Positions 19,926 to 34,500 of a stretch of 64,000 nucleotides of DNA are shown in pieces. A program made the translations under genes and the position numbers. The stretch covers positions 12,131,580 through 12,195,579 of the forward strand of contig JABAKD010000030.1 in NCBI GenBank assembly GCA_012845835.1, written 5' to 3'. Every line of letters begins with the position of its first letter. Position 1 is the first letter of the stretch. The DNA comes from Undaria pinnatifida (Eukaryota > Sar > Phaeophyceae > Laminariales > Alariaceae). The notes beneath the pieces were generated by a model. That model was not told the DNA's origin. It saw nothing but the letters and a program-made list of their open reading frames with translations, and did not search any database.

Positions 19926-22900
19926 TTAATAAGCATTTTGAACACCGGAAAAACGGCTTGCCTGGTCTCGTTGGAAGAGAATACCAGCAAAGAACGCCTC
20001 CTCCACCTCCTTGTCCTTGTCCTTCTGCTCCAAGGTGAGAGCCATTTGATTGCTTTTCACTTCCTGGGCGCAGTCGAACGCTCTCTCTAGCATCGTGTCC
20101 AGCACGAACGCGTCGGCCGCGATCGGGTTGATGTGCTGTGCCTCGAGCTCCCCGGCTACCTGTCGTGCGACCGTAAAAAACACACGCTAACCTTTTCGGG
20201 ATCCATGAATACCAACCAAAGAAGCGACGAATGCCATCTAGGCGGAGCGCGCAGCAGTACGAGTGCCGCTGTGCCGCCCGCGTGTCCTGCAGCATCCTTG
20301 CGTTGCAGAGTGAGTGGGTACATCCCCTACCGCCACAGCCCGTGTTGCTTGTGTTGCTTGTGTTGCTTGTGTTGCTTGTGTTGCTTGTGTTGCTTGTGTT
20401 TCTTGTGTTGCTTGTGTTGCTTGTGTTGCTTATGTTGCTTGTGTTGCTTGTGTTGCTTGTGTTGCAAGTGTTGCAAGTGTTGCAAGTGTTGCAAGTGTTG
20501 CTTGTGTTGCTTCGCCTGGCATATGCTGCAACCTTGAATTACTTTTGATTTTTTTGGTTCCGAAACCTCCAAGGAGTCAATAGTGTTTTGTTAACAGGTC
20601 GAAGCGTGACCCGGGAGGAGTCGATTATCGAAAAAAAGGCTGCACTCATGAGGAAAAAAGTGGGCTTGTTTGTCATCATCGTTGGCGCGGAGTTTGTCAG
20701 AGGCAAGGATAAAATCAGAAGTCCAGCGTGCGGGCGTGGTATGGTTCTAGGGTTGTTCTGGTAGAGATAGCTACCATAGGAAGGAGCAACAATATATTCA
20801 TCATGCACGTATCTGCTTGCTGAAGACTCACAAATCCACTCCGGCTATTGCAATGGGAAAGCCCTCTACTCTTCACAAGGCTAAGGAGAACGATCGCCAC
20901 GCGGAATGCGTAGGGAGGGCCCATATGTAAATGGAGAGACGTAATTTCCACATTCATGTAGCAGTTCCAGTCATAGTCTATCCGGGGAAGCGGGGAAGCG
21001 GTGGTGAGGGCGCGGACTGAGGACAAAGGGCCAGTTATTTGTTGCATGTCTCGCGTGCTCGTATAGCTTTGGTCGTTCTGATACAGACAAATTGCGTACG
21101 TAGACAAGTCGTGGGAATTCAGTGAATTCGCACAGAAGAACTGCATGGAAATAACAAATACAAGGTACAAAGTCTAAGCATGACGCCTCAACTTGACAAT
21201 GCTACGAATAAGACCACGTCAGCAAGAGTGTTCCGAACCCAAACCTAATCCCAATTAAGCGCACATGTCAGGGTCGACGTATGCCAACCGTATACACGAC
21301 GCGGTGTACTTGACAATTTCCCAACCATTCCGCGGATGTAGAAAGATCTCACTCACCTCCTGCCAAGCCTCCCCCACTCTGAAGTCCATGTACGACGAAG
21401 CCATGTACGACGCCTTGAGATCACTGGGTCCTAGGCCGTCTGTGGCACCGCCATCAAACCCCACCATCCCCAATACGGCCGCTATTTTCCCTCGCAGATC
21501 TAAGTGACCCATGGCCTTCGAGAACAGCGAATCAACACCTGAATGTGACGCGTTTGTCTCCTGCCCCCGTCCCTCGCTCTGTCCCGCCTCCGCCGCTCGC
21601 TTCCCAGCCTGCAGAGAAAGTGTCATCGCCGAAGGTGTTTCGCTAGAATTTTGTGTTTCGCTAGACGCTTGGGAGATCCGGGCGGTCTCCAGTACCCCAC
21701 CGTTTTCGCTCATTACCGCTGCTAGACCGGCAACAACGCCATCTGCTGAGGCGCCCGCGGTTCTCTCTGCCGATTTGTCGAGCTCCAGCTTAGTGTCGCT
21801 GGCTCTTGACCGGATCTCACGAGCACCCATTGTAGTATCGCATCCGCTTGCAGTCGTCACAGCGTCCGTGCTTGCCCCGTTTGTCGGCGTGATAGATCCC
21901 TCTCGCTTGGCAGACTGCGCAGTCCACTTGCGGCGGCGGCTTCCCCTGCCGTGTGACTGAAGCGGCTGCCATAAGTTCTGCAACACGCCGTTTGGACGAG
22001 AAACCCCGAGTCGTGCTTCTTCGGCGACCCACAAGCGCACCATGAGCTGGGTGATACTGAGCATGTTGAGATCGCTGCGCCAGGCCCGCGCGTACGGGAT
22101 GGAGCGCTTGTTGCGCAGGAGGTCTGCCACTATGCCGGTGACCTTGGGAAGGCGTGCGAGAGATTACCGTTCAGCAACACGACGGGTTTACAATTAACGG
22201 GGAGTCCGAACCCCAGCCACTTAGTCTAGCTACTCAGGCCTGTGTGACCGCCTGTAGAGAGTGTACCAACACCATTCCCGAATAGGTTTTGAGCCTCGAC
22301 AGTTGTGGTGTGCACATCAGGGTAATCTCGAAGACGTTTCATGATACGAGAGCTGACTGTGGACGAGTGCGGGGAGAGCGGTTCCATCTTGGGCAACACG
22401 GTGTATGAAGTCACACGCGGGTGTTAGTGTCGAGGGCACAGCATATGCTACAACATACACTGCAGCACATACTACAGCATATACTATGGCATAATCGAAC
22501 CCACGAGTACAGACGATTCACGGGTGACAGGGTGTCTTCTCTCCCTATAATACGATTTGCTCGGAAGCACACGGTTATGTAAATTATTTTTGTTCTAACA
22601 ACGTGAAATGCTCTCTGCTAGCGATTGAAAATGCCCACAATATGAATAGCTCCCCTCAGATACACTATTCAGAGGATGTGTGGCGGAGTTACTAACGAGT
22701 TGTAAGTGTTCGAGTTAGTGTTGCCCTCAGACAGGGAGCGACCGACAAAGCCAGCCCCATAACTCACAACGACACTTTGCCCACGCCTGGAACTCAGCAC
22801 TATTGGTGACTGCAGTTGATAGCGTTACTACAGCCTATGCCAAAATCCGGTTTGGGCATTTCGATGGAAACCGCACTTAGACCTAGTGGTATGAGAAAAA

Positions 22901-25900
22901 TTAATTTTGGCTCTCATAACTGGATTATAGGCCAATTACACCGGTTTTATTCGGCTGGACTGTCAAAAACACCGATACACTCCTCAAGATCCATCGCATA
23001 GTTTTCCGAGGGCTTCTGGAGCAGTTCTCCGTTTCTCCAGGGTCTCATTTTGATTTTTGGCGCAACCAATCAGTGTTCAGAAACATGCATTGTTGCTCGA
23101 ACAGACAAACGACGAGTCTGAAGAAACGGAAAAGTGCGTCAGAAAGCTCTCGGAAAACTACGGGGAGCATTCTGAAGAGTCTATAGGTGTTTTTGGTCGT
23201 CCTGCCGAGTAAATCGCGTATGATGAGCCAAAAATCTCAGTTCTGAGGGCCCAAAAATAATTTCCCATAATAGCTGGTCTTAGCCACTTCTTTCGACAAA
23301 AGCGCACGAATAGGCAGACAAATACGCAGGTATAGGCATATTCTAATGCGGCGGATCTGCAGTAATGGTGCCACTACCGGAAATCAAACATGTGAATCCT
23401 GCTCACCTGGTGGCGCATGAAGACAGGGCACAGCTCCAGGAGGTCCAGCAGCGTGTCCAAGCCCTCGCACTGAAACAGCCGCGCCTCGCTCCGCCGGTTT
23501 CCCACAACGGCGCACCACAAGCAATCAATTATGTGGACTAGCGAGGGGTCAACCCTCTCGCCACTCGAATCTCCTGACCCCAACCACGGCGCGCTACTTC
23601 CAAGGCCCAACGTGGACCCACCCGACCCCACCCCTACGCTGCCCCCACCCCCCTTGCCGGCAGCGCTTTCCTGTTGCATAGCTTCGCTTTGCTCCTGACA
23701 ATACGCCTTTACCGCGGCCATCATGGTCGGCACTCCGTCGGCTTTTCGAAACGCCTCCTGGTTTTCCGGGCAGTTTTCACAAAGGCGACAGAGTATTATC
23801 ACCGTGTCGGTGCGTAATTCGCCAGCCCCCTCCGCACCACCGCCGCCACCGCCGCCGCCACCACCACCGCGACCGCTGCCACTGGTACCCCGAGGGCCAT
23901 TACCACACCCACCTTGCTGCTCCCGCTTCCACTCATCCGAAAACCGGTGGAGCATTATCCGCACCCCGTCCATTTTTCCAAGCTCTTCCTTAAGCCCGGG
24001 GAGGCCGACAACGGTAGCTAGCATCTTCGTTGCCACCTTGATAAGCCGGTGGTTGTCCGGGCGAGACCCAAGCCTGTCCAGAAGGCGAAGGGTGACCGTG
24101 TGCCCCCCTAGCGCCTGGAACTTTTTGGGGCATCTTGGTGCTAAAACAAGAAGCGACGCCATCGCCTGAGCCTGCAGGAGCTGTATGGAGGTTACCTGAA
24201 GGCGGACAACCGTAGCTGGCACGTAAAGTTGTGTAAGACCCACCTCGGGTTCCTCCCACTCCCCACCGGCGACCCCCGAAGACGCGTCTTTCGAAGAAAA
24301 CGCGTTGGGCGCCGTTTTCACGTCGCCCTCGGGTGAGGCCAGCCCTTTATTGTTTCTGTCGCTTGGACCCTGGCGTGGCAGTCGTTGAGGATCACTGCCT
24401 GCTATCGGGGCGACGGGAGAAGAAGAGACCGCCGAATGCGGGTGCCGACCTGGTTCTTTGACTACACCAGGTATTCGAGTTTCGTCCCCAGCTTCCAGTA
24501 AAGCGGAGGTTTTCCCGAAGGCTGTGGAGGCGGTTTGGCTAAACCCCAACGGGGGCATTGACGCAAGAGATACCGATCGGCTAATGCCAGGGGGTTGGTC
24601 CTCGACGGTTTGACCTTCTTCGACGACAAGGTCCATGTACATTAGAAGCGTCTCTATCAGTGGCGATGCTCTCACCACCTCCATGTTTAGAGCATCCCTT
24701 TTGCATAGATCTGACAGCAACGACCACATTAGCAGCTTCAGTTCCATGTCCACTTCAGACATGGACGCGAAGTTCCTCGGGTCCGCGAGAGCCCCAAGCT
24801 CGGGCATCTCTTTACGTTCGAAGCTGCTGCTACTATGGCTGGCCTCTTCCCCGACTAGCGCGAACACCCTAGCTTCCGCCTCAGCAGCGTGGGGATCACC
24901 GTCGGCTAGCCCTGTCTCAATAGCCGTCGAGTAGCGCAGCAGGAGCAGCAGCATTCCGGTGGTGCGAAAAAGTGGATGGCTACGGCCATTGCTGGCGAGG
25001 TGGCTGGCGACGACAACCACCTCATTCCGTAGCTCCTTGTCTTTGTTCCGAAAACCTCCGATTAGCAGAGCTTCCACTGTGTCCCTAAGCGCGCTGACTC
25101 CGTCCCAACTCGAAAGAGCGAAAGCAGCGTTGCTCTTCCGCGCTTTGCGGACAAGACTTGTACGGCTGCCTGCCGGAGGGCCCCTGCTCATCTCGTTCTG
25201 GCCGTGCTCGAGGCAGTTCCACAACATTTCCAAAGTGATCGAGAGGGTGGGATCGCGGACGCTCCGCACCGCCTGCATGGCTTGCACCAGGAGAGAAACA
25301 AGCCCAGCTTCAACCATTGCTGCCGAAGCTGTGGCATCGCTCGACAGCTCCCGCACCAGCTCCAGTGTGGAGACGAGAACCTTATGTGTCATCGCTACGT
25401 CTACGGCAATCCCTTCCTCGTCAACCCGCCCCCCTTTCAGTTGATCTTCACCGACCCTCGCCGTAGAGCCTTCGTTCTCGCGAGAGATATCAGCACCCAG
25501 CTGCCACTCAACCTCCTCTTCCGTCACCGGTTTGGTCAGTTCGCCTTGTTGTTCCTCCAAAACTCCTGTTTCCACTCGTTTCCCGCTGCTGACGTCGTCG
25601 AAGCTAGAGCTCTGAGACGAGAAATCGTCCAAACCTGCCACGCTCGCTAGCATGCGGATCATCACCGTTTCCAGAAAAGTAACCGCCGAAGTAACCACAC
25701 CGCAGTTCAGCAGCAGCGCCAAGTTGATATCTCTAGCTTTGGGTCGGAGATCGTGCCGACATTCGCCGAACGAAGGGTTGTTTTCCCCATCGTCTGGGGC
25801 ATTTGGTCTGGTTGGATCGTTTCCGCGAGCTATTTTTTTAAGCGCAGTGGCAGCTGCGCATTGAACCCCGGCGTCCGACGACCACAGCACCCCTCCCAAA

Positions 25901-28048
25901 ACGCGAAACAAGGAACGCGCGGCAGCTAAACCGCCCTCGGTGAATTCTTGATTCGCGCGCTCGCGCACCGGTGCAAGGGAGCAGATATCCAGAAGTTTCA
26001 ACAGAGGTGCGCGAAATTCGCTGTCCTGAGTCGAAGATACTCGAGCTTCGAGAAGGGGTAGAAGCTTCTCCACGAATGCGAGCTCGCTGTAGGCAAATCT
26101 GTCGTAAGAGAACACGAGCCAACAGGAGGGTATCATGTAAAGGTATAACTGTAGTATCCCCTATCTACATACCTGGCATTTTTTCAAAAACATGAGTTGA
26201 TGTGCATAGGAAATCCAATGCCTTGGGTGTTGACGCGGCCAGCCTGTAATATTCCACCCTGTATAGTCGTAGATGAAGATCACGCGGCGATATAGATATG
26301 GCTATCAAAAACATCAAGAATTAGGAAGGGAGTTTACGGCTATTCGGAACAACGACCAAAAATTGAGGCAATCGACGATAGACCTACCCCACGCCTAGTA
26401 AATGAGGCAAGAGGTCGATCTTAACATTTCGCACAATATTTCAGTTTTAGATGACATTTGAAACTTTTACCAAAATCAACGAGGGTTGAATCTTAACCAG
26501 TACGAGCCTCAGTTAGCTTGCAGAACAATCGTCCACTCGGCGAAGAACCATCACTGCAGCAGCAATGCTCGCGAGAGTCACCCGCGTGGTTGTCCCACTG
26601 GAGTCCGCCTGAGTCGTAGGCAGGCGTCGGTGCCTTGGCGGGTGAAAACCACCACCGACTGGTCGCGCTGAAACGCCCAACGTGATAAAAAAAAGCCCCA
26701 GCTACTGCCCTCAGCGAGCTCGTTCGGTCGGCCGCCGTGGTACGGTCCCTTTGCCATTTCGAAGAGAGAGATTAGAAACTCATTACGCCTTCTGCGATTA
26801 GCAATGACCTGCCAATGACTCGGGAGCAACCCTGCTCAGTCTTGTGCGCTCGCGAGTGGTGCCACAGCTCGAGCGGTGCAGCTGCCCGATCCTCTACGCC
26901 TTCCTTGTACCTAAATTTCTGTTTTTTCCTGAAAAAAAATTCCAAAGTTTAGAACCGATTTTTTCTAGGGTTAAAACTTCTCACGTTTCCCGAAAGGAAT
27001 TCGGGAAAATCGTTTTTTTCGCCAAAATTATATTTATGAAATAATCTTTTCGTTAATATCCACCCTAAGACGCCTCTGGCGAAACGTAAACCCTTCGTTA
27101 CAACCCACAGGAAAACTTGGGGGGGAAGACAAGGACGCAAAATAAAGCAGGAAATAATTGGGAAGCGGAGAGAGGAAATCAAAACTCGGCATCATCGTAC
27201 CAAATAAGGGATGGGGACGGCGACGACGGTGGACGCAAGGGGACTAGCATGAGTATTTGTGGCGCAAGCCGGCAAAGGAAGTAAAGGGTATTCCTCCATA
27301 AAGAGAAAATGCAAGAATAACTCATGATTACTCAGTGTGCTGTCACAAGTGTTGTTCGTTTTCGAGGGCAAGCCCTGAGGGATTCCCTGCACAATCTGGA
27401 AAGTTGCATTCATTTGATGTGATTATTTTAATGTTTTTATTGACGACATGTTGACTTGTATCAGCGAGCAGCGACCGATCTCACTATAAACAGAACATCA
27501 GCCGTCGACGTAAGTCAGAATACAAACGTCGACCCAATCAATGCAGACATCCACGATACTAACGGGGTCAGTAGATGCTGGACGCAGAACGATGAAAGCA
27601 GAATAATTTCATACCCAACACATGGAAGCCTGAGCATTTATGAGCCGAAGCATGTATGACACCATGTATGACACCATATAATAGCCCTGCAATATCGTAC
27701 AGTGTGTGGGGAGCAGACGTCCACGTTTCAAACAGGGTCGGTAGATAAACTGGAGAAGAATCATAACGAACACATGCATGCATACCCAACACAAGGAAGC
27801 CTACGAGGACGAGCCCACAAATCATACTCGTACACTCGTAGATGAGATAGCTCTGTTAAGCTTAGGTAAGCTATGAATAGCTCACTTTGAACTCACCCTC
27901 TTTCGCGAATCTTACACACGCGCCGAAGCACGACGAGCTGGCGAGTTACAAGGTCAGTGGTGTCCTTGTCGGTGAGCAATCGAATCAGCCTCTCCAGGTC
28001 ACTCGTCCCACCCCCCCCTGCATCTATAGTCGTGCCGGCCGTAGTCAT
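19926..28048 (-). CDS. CFAP69: CFAP69-like cilia- and flagella-associated protein; four exons
   Basis: Exons 28048-27897, 26098-23407, 22142-21357 and 20186-19926 join in phase to 1296 aa. CFAP69 is an all-helical ARM-type axonemal protein needed for normal flagella in animals. Similarity to the human protein as I recall it is collinear: DLERLIRLLTDKD (N-terminus), LEMLWNCLEHG (about 345), GFRNKDKELRNEVVV (about 403), TDTVIILCRLCENC (about 818), IIDCLWCAVVG (about 908), LMVRLWVAEEARLGV (about 983) and YMDFRVGEAWQE (before 1210). Exon boundaries fall in conserved blocks. It is longer than the roughly 940-aa human protein because of acidic and Gly-rich inserts (near 600-700, a poly-Gly run near 800, and 1000-1150). 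The C-terminus after FSGVQNAY is shorter than in animals, so a further 3' exon is possible. Introns are 1798, 1263 and 1170 bp. It diverges from the one-helix protein gene. Confidence 0.9.
20337..20516. repeat. 9-bp tandem array (TGTTGCTTG)n in CFAP69 intron 3
   Basis: About 19-20 units; a block of four reads TGTTGCAAG instead. The intron lies on the minus strand, so the transcript carries CAAGCAACA repeats, close upstream... in transcript order just after the exon 3 donor region. Frames across it are composition artefacts. Confidence 0.9.
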
Positions 28049-28580
28049 GATTCCAAAACTAAGGCTCCCTCCGAGATTGGTATAATACGTAAAGCTCTTG
28101 TGGTGGGCGAGATCTTATAGTGACCGACGTCACATACGGGCGTCTTCGTTGTTCACACGGCTGATCTTGTCGTTGATTTCGACGACGAGGTCATGCCAGG
28201 ACAACAGCGTTCGTGGTAATAACTTCATCACATCTTCTCATGAACGTAGGCCTTGCGTGCTCTGTTAAAGCCAACGTTGGATTGTGGAATCTCTGATATG
28301 TGCTCGAGGATCGCCATATCACCCACGACGTACGCGCAATCAATGTACATGTACATGTACAAAACGACGACTCGTAGCATCGTGTGTTTCCTCTTCCCCA
28401 AACAATTTTTTCGGTTACAAACCTTAAAAACGCCTTTATATCTTTATAACGCCACACATGACGCATACTCACGTGATGAGCACCAGTACGTGTTATTTTG
28501 AGCACACTTTGCATTTACTGCAGCACGAACTCTCTCCTCGCGCTTACCTGGCCGCGCAGCATATCCAATACGATCGGAGG
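28049..28580. promoter_or_regulatory. Divergent intergenic region between CFAP69 and the one-helix protein gene
   Basis: 532 bp between two opposed start codons, so it must hold both promoters or a shared one. It contains a (GTACAT)3 stretch at 28344-28361. I recognise no TATA box or other known element. It contains no TACCWGGTA motif. Confidence 0.6.
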
Positions 28581-31500
28581 ATGCGCCTCTCAGCAGGACT
28601 CGCAGTGGGGGTGGGGTGCGCTTCGCTGGCGCAAGTGTCTTCCTTTGCGTTCGTCCCGTCGGCGACATCAGTGAGCACGTCCGCTACACAGCAGAAGGTA
28701 AGGCCTGAAAGCTTGCATTTGTGCTTTCTTGACTTTGCCTGTGTACGAGTACACCTGACGCAACTTGAAATGATACCAGCTACGGGGGAGAGCAGAGTCC
28801 GCTACGGTACTCGTACTACGCTACTCGTATTGAAGGCTGACACCCCTTGAGTTGAGCACACGTTGTGTCAGCAGCTCCACATCGGCAGCGCTGCACGACG
28901 GAAGACAGGGTTGCGCCGTGTGTGGCGTATCATGCAGTCATGTACTGTACCAGGTACAGCAGTAGTACCTGGTATTATACTCGTAGCACCCGAGCAGTTG
29001 TTGAAAGCAGGACGTACGTGGGCTTTCGTTGGTGCGTTGATCTGGCTGCGCGGCTGTCATCTCATACCTGGGGAGTGTACGGTACCAGTGCGATACCACC
29101 GACTAGATTTGAACATTTGGTGACCTGAAGGATTTGCGCGTCCAGTAAGCTCGAGGCAGCTGGAGGCAATGCGGTGGTGTTGCTTGATCCGGGCAGGCAA
29201 CCAGGGACCGGGAGATGCTCGACACCACATTGCAGATAACGTACGTGCAATACAAACGAGTACCTGGTATCAATTGATAACGTCACAATTTGTTCTGATT
29301 GGATTGCGGTCGCGGCGGTTATGCTCGAGCCTATACTACGATCATACTGCCTGGGGCACACTGCTGCTACTGTGTACTGCTGCACTTGGTATGCTATCAC
29401 AATTGCATCATGTACCGGCACAAGCTGCCGTGCATACGTATGGTGTTATTCGCAGCGAGCGCCGGTTTGGCGCGCCTCCCTTACCTATCGATCACAACAC
29501 TGACGGATATCACGGATCTCACGACATGTATGTCCCACCCAATCATGAATATCATAAGCGCCAAACGGCGCGAGCTCCCGCGGGCGTGCTTACCATCGAT
29601 ACCTCGCATGGCGTACGCCATAGCTGTACTGTCCTGCTGTACGTACACATGATAGCATGATAAACGCTCTTTACCACAGGTTGTTATTATCAATAGGCAG
29701 CATTTGGCACCGCAGCAAATACTGGCTGCCTCTGTGATATAGATAGTGCTGGTAAAAGGGCGAGTGTTCCCAGAGGAAGCATTATTGATACCTGGTAAGC
29801 ATCTCGTGGACGCCGTTGCAACCCGGCTAGGGCTATATAAGTACGCACGGAATACGCCTACTCAACTTCGTAGCCGGCATGGAAAATGCCAACGTGACCT
29901 ACGGACTCAGGGCTGCAGGGCGTCTTGGTGACACTCAAGTGCAGCTCCAAATACCGCAGTACAGTAGAAGAAGTATGTACGTGCCAGCAGTGCAACAGCA
30001 TGACACTCACAGTCGACTGTATCTCCACGTACACACAGTACGGTGCAGAAAATCGCCGTCGACACATTTCCAACTTTTACTATAGCGTTATCGCCGGACT
30101 CGGTACGCACGTCCGCTTCGTAAAGGAACAAACCCTTTGAGCGGTACTTAAGCCACTCCCCCCCACGTGCACATCGCTCTCCATTCATCTGCGTCGTGAT
30201 AATGCACAGGCAAGGGGACACCGTAACTTATGCGCTAGGCGGGGGGGACTCTCGGTGGCAATGTCCGCATCAGACGACGAGGGAGCGGGGGGGGAGGGAG
30301 CTGAGGCGGAGGAGGAAGACACGTCGAGCCAGGTGGCGACAAAGCGCAAGAGGGGGAGCGAGTTGGACGACATTATGAGCGAGGTTGCCGGCCGGGCGAA
30401 CGACGAGCCCATCGTCGTTCCGCGAATGCCTGCGGTTGCGGCGACTTCAGATGAACCTATTATCGTGCCACGTGGGGCTGGCATCGCACCCATGGCACCC
30501 GGCCCCATTAAGCCGGATCCCATCCCTGGCATGGACTGTAAGTCGCAGTTTGTTGGTTTTTCTGGTGTTGCATACTAGGTACCAGGTACGTATTTGACAC
30601 ACTTGACAGATTGTATCTCCGTATCACCATCCATGAGCTGTCTTTCAGGGAAGATACAGTAGATTATTGGTCTATGTGATCTGCATGGCCTAGCTCATAC
30701 TGCCGGCCGTGGGGCCGTATGGTCTTATGATGGTATGACTTATTTCCTCGCTTGGATTTGTACTACACAGATCGGACACAATATATCATGACGACGATAT
30801 TTGTCTATGTAAAAACATGCATTTTTTGTTTTGTTTGGCATATTGTTCTCGGGCGGCCGAGGGTTTTTACTCGCACTTTCGGCTGCAAGGCAACAGAGGG
30901 GGCCGTCGGTATATTTCGGTGCATGTCGGGATCCTAGCCGAGCTCCGTAGCGGTGCTTTGGGCAATCGACGTCGCTTTATTTTTTCTCTTGTTGAAGACG
31001 ATGACGCTGTCCTTTGTGTGCATATGTAACAGAGACCGACTGAGCAGGACAGAAGAAACAATGAAACATCAGCTCAAAGACGAGGCATAATTTTGCTGCA
31101 TCAGTAAAACACGAGACTTATTTGATCGCTGGCCACTTGGTATATACACCCCCATTTGCCTTGTGGCGTTGCAAAATGTACCGGGCGCGTTTGTAGGCCC
31201 GTCGCGTATGTTGGACGTGTGCGTTTCGTCTGTGGGTGCAGGTGTTATGTTCGCTTTTGTAGGGATAGCCAGCAGCGGTTAGTTTGTTTCTTGTTGCTCC
31301 GCGTTGTGATTTTGCCGCGACTAGCGACTATAAATAGCGATTACCACCTGTTGCCTCGGACTTGGCCGTTTTTAATTACGTCATTGTCTGCTTAGTTGCC
31401 GTGTTGTTTGTCACAGCCTTGCGTTGCACAAGAACGAATCAACACCAAGTTCCTTATGCCCTCACATAACAACAGTTTTGAATCATGATGAAGTTCGTCG

Positions 31501-34500
31501 CAACGTTCCTCGTCGTGGTGCAGATGGAAGTACCTCAATCGGTATGTTGATTCTTCAACGGGTTTGTTCTTGAGCGCAATCGCAGACTTCCCCCCCCTCT
31601 GGTGCACGAGGGGCACACATGCACCTCACCAAAGTTTCCGGATATATATTTTTCAACTCCTGAAGCAGGGTGTGTGTAGCATGAAGGTGTAGGGTATACT
31701 TGGATTCTATATGCTGTTGGGGCACCGGGGTACCTACCCGAGTATGACCAAAACAACCAGGTTTCTTACTTGGACACATATCCAAGTATAACATAGCCAA
31801 AACAACCTGGTTTCGTACGCGGGCATTCCAGAGTACATACCTTGCTGTTCAAAAAACACACTATCAACCCTTTTCGGACTTGGTTATAGTGAACCGACCA
31901 AAAAAACAACGAGAGCGATCTAATCGAGGTGATGTAATCGAGAGGCTGCGAAGAGCGTGCAACGGTACGGTTATCGTCTTACTTCGCGCGTGCCTTACAG
32001 CCTTTCGTCATTGAAGTTTGGACAAATATCCCAAGAGGGAAAAAATCACACCCTTGGGTGTCCTATTTGCAGCGACGCGTAAAGACGTTAGAGCAAGGCA
32101 ACCGAAATGAAGGAATGGTGGTCTGACACGGCATGTCAGCTTGTCGTAGCGATTACCCGAGCGTTTTCGGTTTGAGCGTGATGCGCTGTTGTCGTGCCTC
32201 GTCAATAGCAGTGGCATGAGGGGAACACGGCACGTCTACCCCCCACGCAGTCGCCATATCAAGCGAAGCAAACCAAGCATGAAAAACGACTGACGTTAAC
32301 AGCAGCAACCAGCAGGTGTTCTCGTTACTTTTTTGCTGCCGTTGTGCGTTTCAACAAACTTCAACACTTCAACACTTCGACACTTCAACACTTCAACATT
32401 AGTAGAACGCAAGGCCGGTAAGAAAATGCAGAATTATAGGATTAACGGCACAATTTATTACCAATTCCGCTCTTCCGCCGCCCTTGTTAACCCGTGCCAC
32501 AGCCCTCGACGTTCCGGGCAAGATCGTCTTAGATCCGGAGACCCTTGCCGCGCAGCAGAAAGGGCTGGAGAAGATCGCGCAGCAGCTGAGGAGGGAGCGC
32601 CTAGACAAGGAGGCGGTAGATGCCATCACCTTTGGCTTCTGCCCTAGGGCAGAACTGTGGAACGGAAGGTGCGATAGGTTTTACATAATCCAAGACATTC
32701 ATTAGTTTCCACCTTCGAGAGAGGCGACATTGTTGGAAGCCTTGTGTCCGCGCGTTTTCACGACCCAGTGTCCGGCATGGCCGCGAATGTTAGCGAATGG
32801 TCGCACACCATGTGGTATGTTTGTATGTTTGAGTGTTATAACTTGGTGCAGCGAACGACCCTCAAATATGATGCTATCGAGAGACCGGTCATTCTGCCGC
32901 GTCAATCAATACCAGTACCTATATTGTATACTAGTTTAGAGTAGGGAGCGGTCATTCGAGAGGTCCAACCGCGGTCTCCTACGTAGCGTGTTTCATGATG
33001 CCCGTGTGGGCTCTGGAAACACGGCGTCTGTCTGTCTCACTCTGCAGTGTACGGGTAAAAGTCGGGGTGCTATTCTTATCGGCGGCATACTGACAAACTG
33101 TGTTGGTACAGGTACAGGAGGCCAGAACGGGCGGAACTATGGCGAACTATAGTGCTGACTACTGGAAAAAATACCTAGCGCTAACTCCGAGTAGTTCGTC
33201 CCGAAAAACAGGGTTGGCCGAAAAACATGGTTGGATTCTATGGGGTTAGAGCTGCCGCAAGAAAAAACGTTCTCATGTTCACTGCGAGGCCGGCCGGCGT
33301 CGAGCATATTTTCGGCCTTTGGCACGGAAACGATAATTCCACAAGCTGGGCCGGCCAAGACGCCGTGAATTAACGAATATCGCTGTGCCCCGCTCAGTTT
33401 TTGGAGTTTGGACGTGAAATTTTGACACGTGATCTAGAGCACGCTCATCGTAACACTTCTTGGAAATCGCACAAAAAATAACAAGAATTTCGTTGACTTT
33501 ATTCGTCCGTTTTATGATCATGGATTTCGTTTGGCCGCTCGTATGTCGGCAAGATTCATTTTTTGTTGTTGCAATTTTCAAGTAGTATTTGTTTAAGCTT
33601 GCTCTAAATCACGTGTCAAAATTCCAGGTCCGAACTCCAAAAAATGAGCGGGTCACAGCGATATTTTTAATATTCTCCATTTTTGTCGAAAACACTTTAC
33701 TTATATATGGAATCGAGTTTTGGCAATATCTCTTGATGGGTTGCGAATTGGGCAATGAAACTTATATTGAGGTTTTTTTAGTCTTCAACATAGTGCCCAC
33801 CAAATTTCACCTTGATCGGATTTTCTTCTTCTGTACGGATTTTTTTTTTCAGGTTGGAAAAGTTGGTGCTTTTGAGTTTTCGCGGATATCTCGGCGAGAT
33901 CGAGTCGGAAAAACAAAGCCTTAGGTTTTTTCAAATACGTTTTTTTTTGGCATGTGCGCTGTGGTGTCAGGGGTAGCGCTTCCAATTTCAAGTCCTAATT
34001 CGTAAAAGTGGTGGCGGAAGAGCTTTCTGAAATATTGTCGGTTTTTTGGCCGGCCAAGCTTGTATAACTCCTCGTGCGTTACTGTAGTTTGATTACATTT
34101 TGTTTCGTGCAGTGTTTTGTGAAGCACTTGCCGACCTCACCAGATAAGCACGTGACGCGTTACCGCTGGGCGTAAGCACGCCTTATCACACACGTCGACG
34201 GGCGTCGCGTCGCCGAGGTTCTTCCTTCAACCTAGCGTCGAGATTGTTTTCCTATCGCGTGATGGCCAGCATTAGCAAATCGGTTTTATTGCGTCATACG
34301 CTTACTGATTGCAGTGCTGTTCCTGTAAATGCTTGCCCTGACGATTAAGATTGTGTTGGCTTTAGTTACAAATGACCGATCCGGAATGCCGCATTCGTCG
34401 CGCTGGCTGCAAACTCAGTGACTGTTGTGAATCTCTAACAAAATCGCCCTTGCTAATTTATCCTGTCGACTCTGGCACCATCCAGGGGAGTCATGTACTT

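Noticed and set aside
20165-20540. Cys-Leu-rich and Val-Leu-rich frames that look like a membrane protein
   Set aside because: Produced by the 9-bp array inside CFAP69 intron 3.
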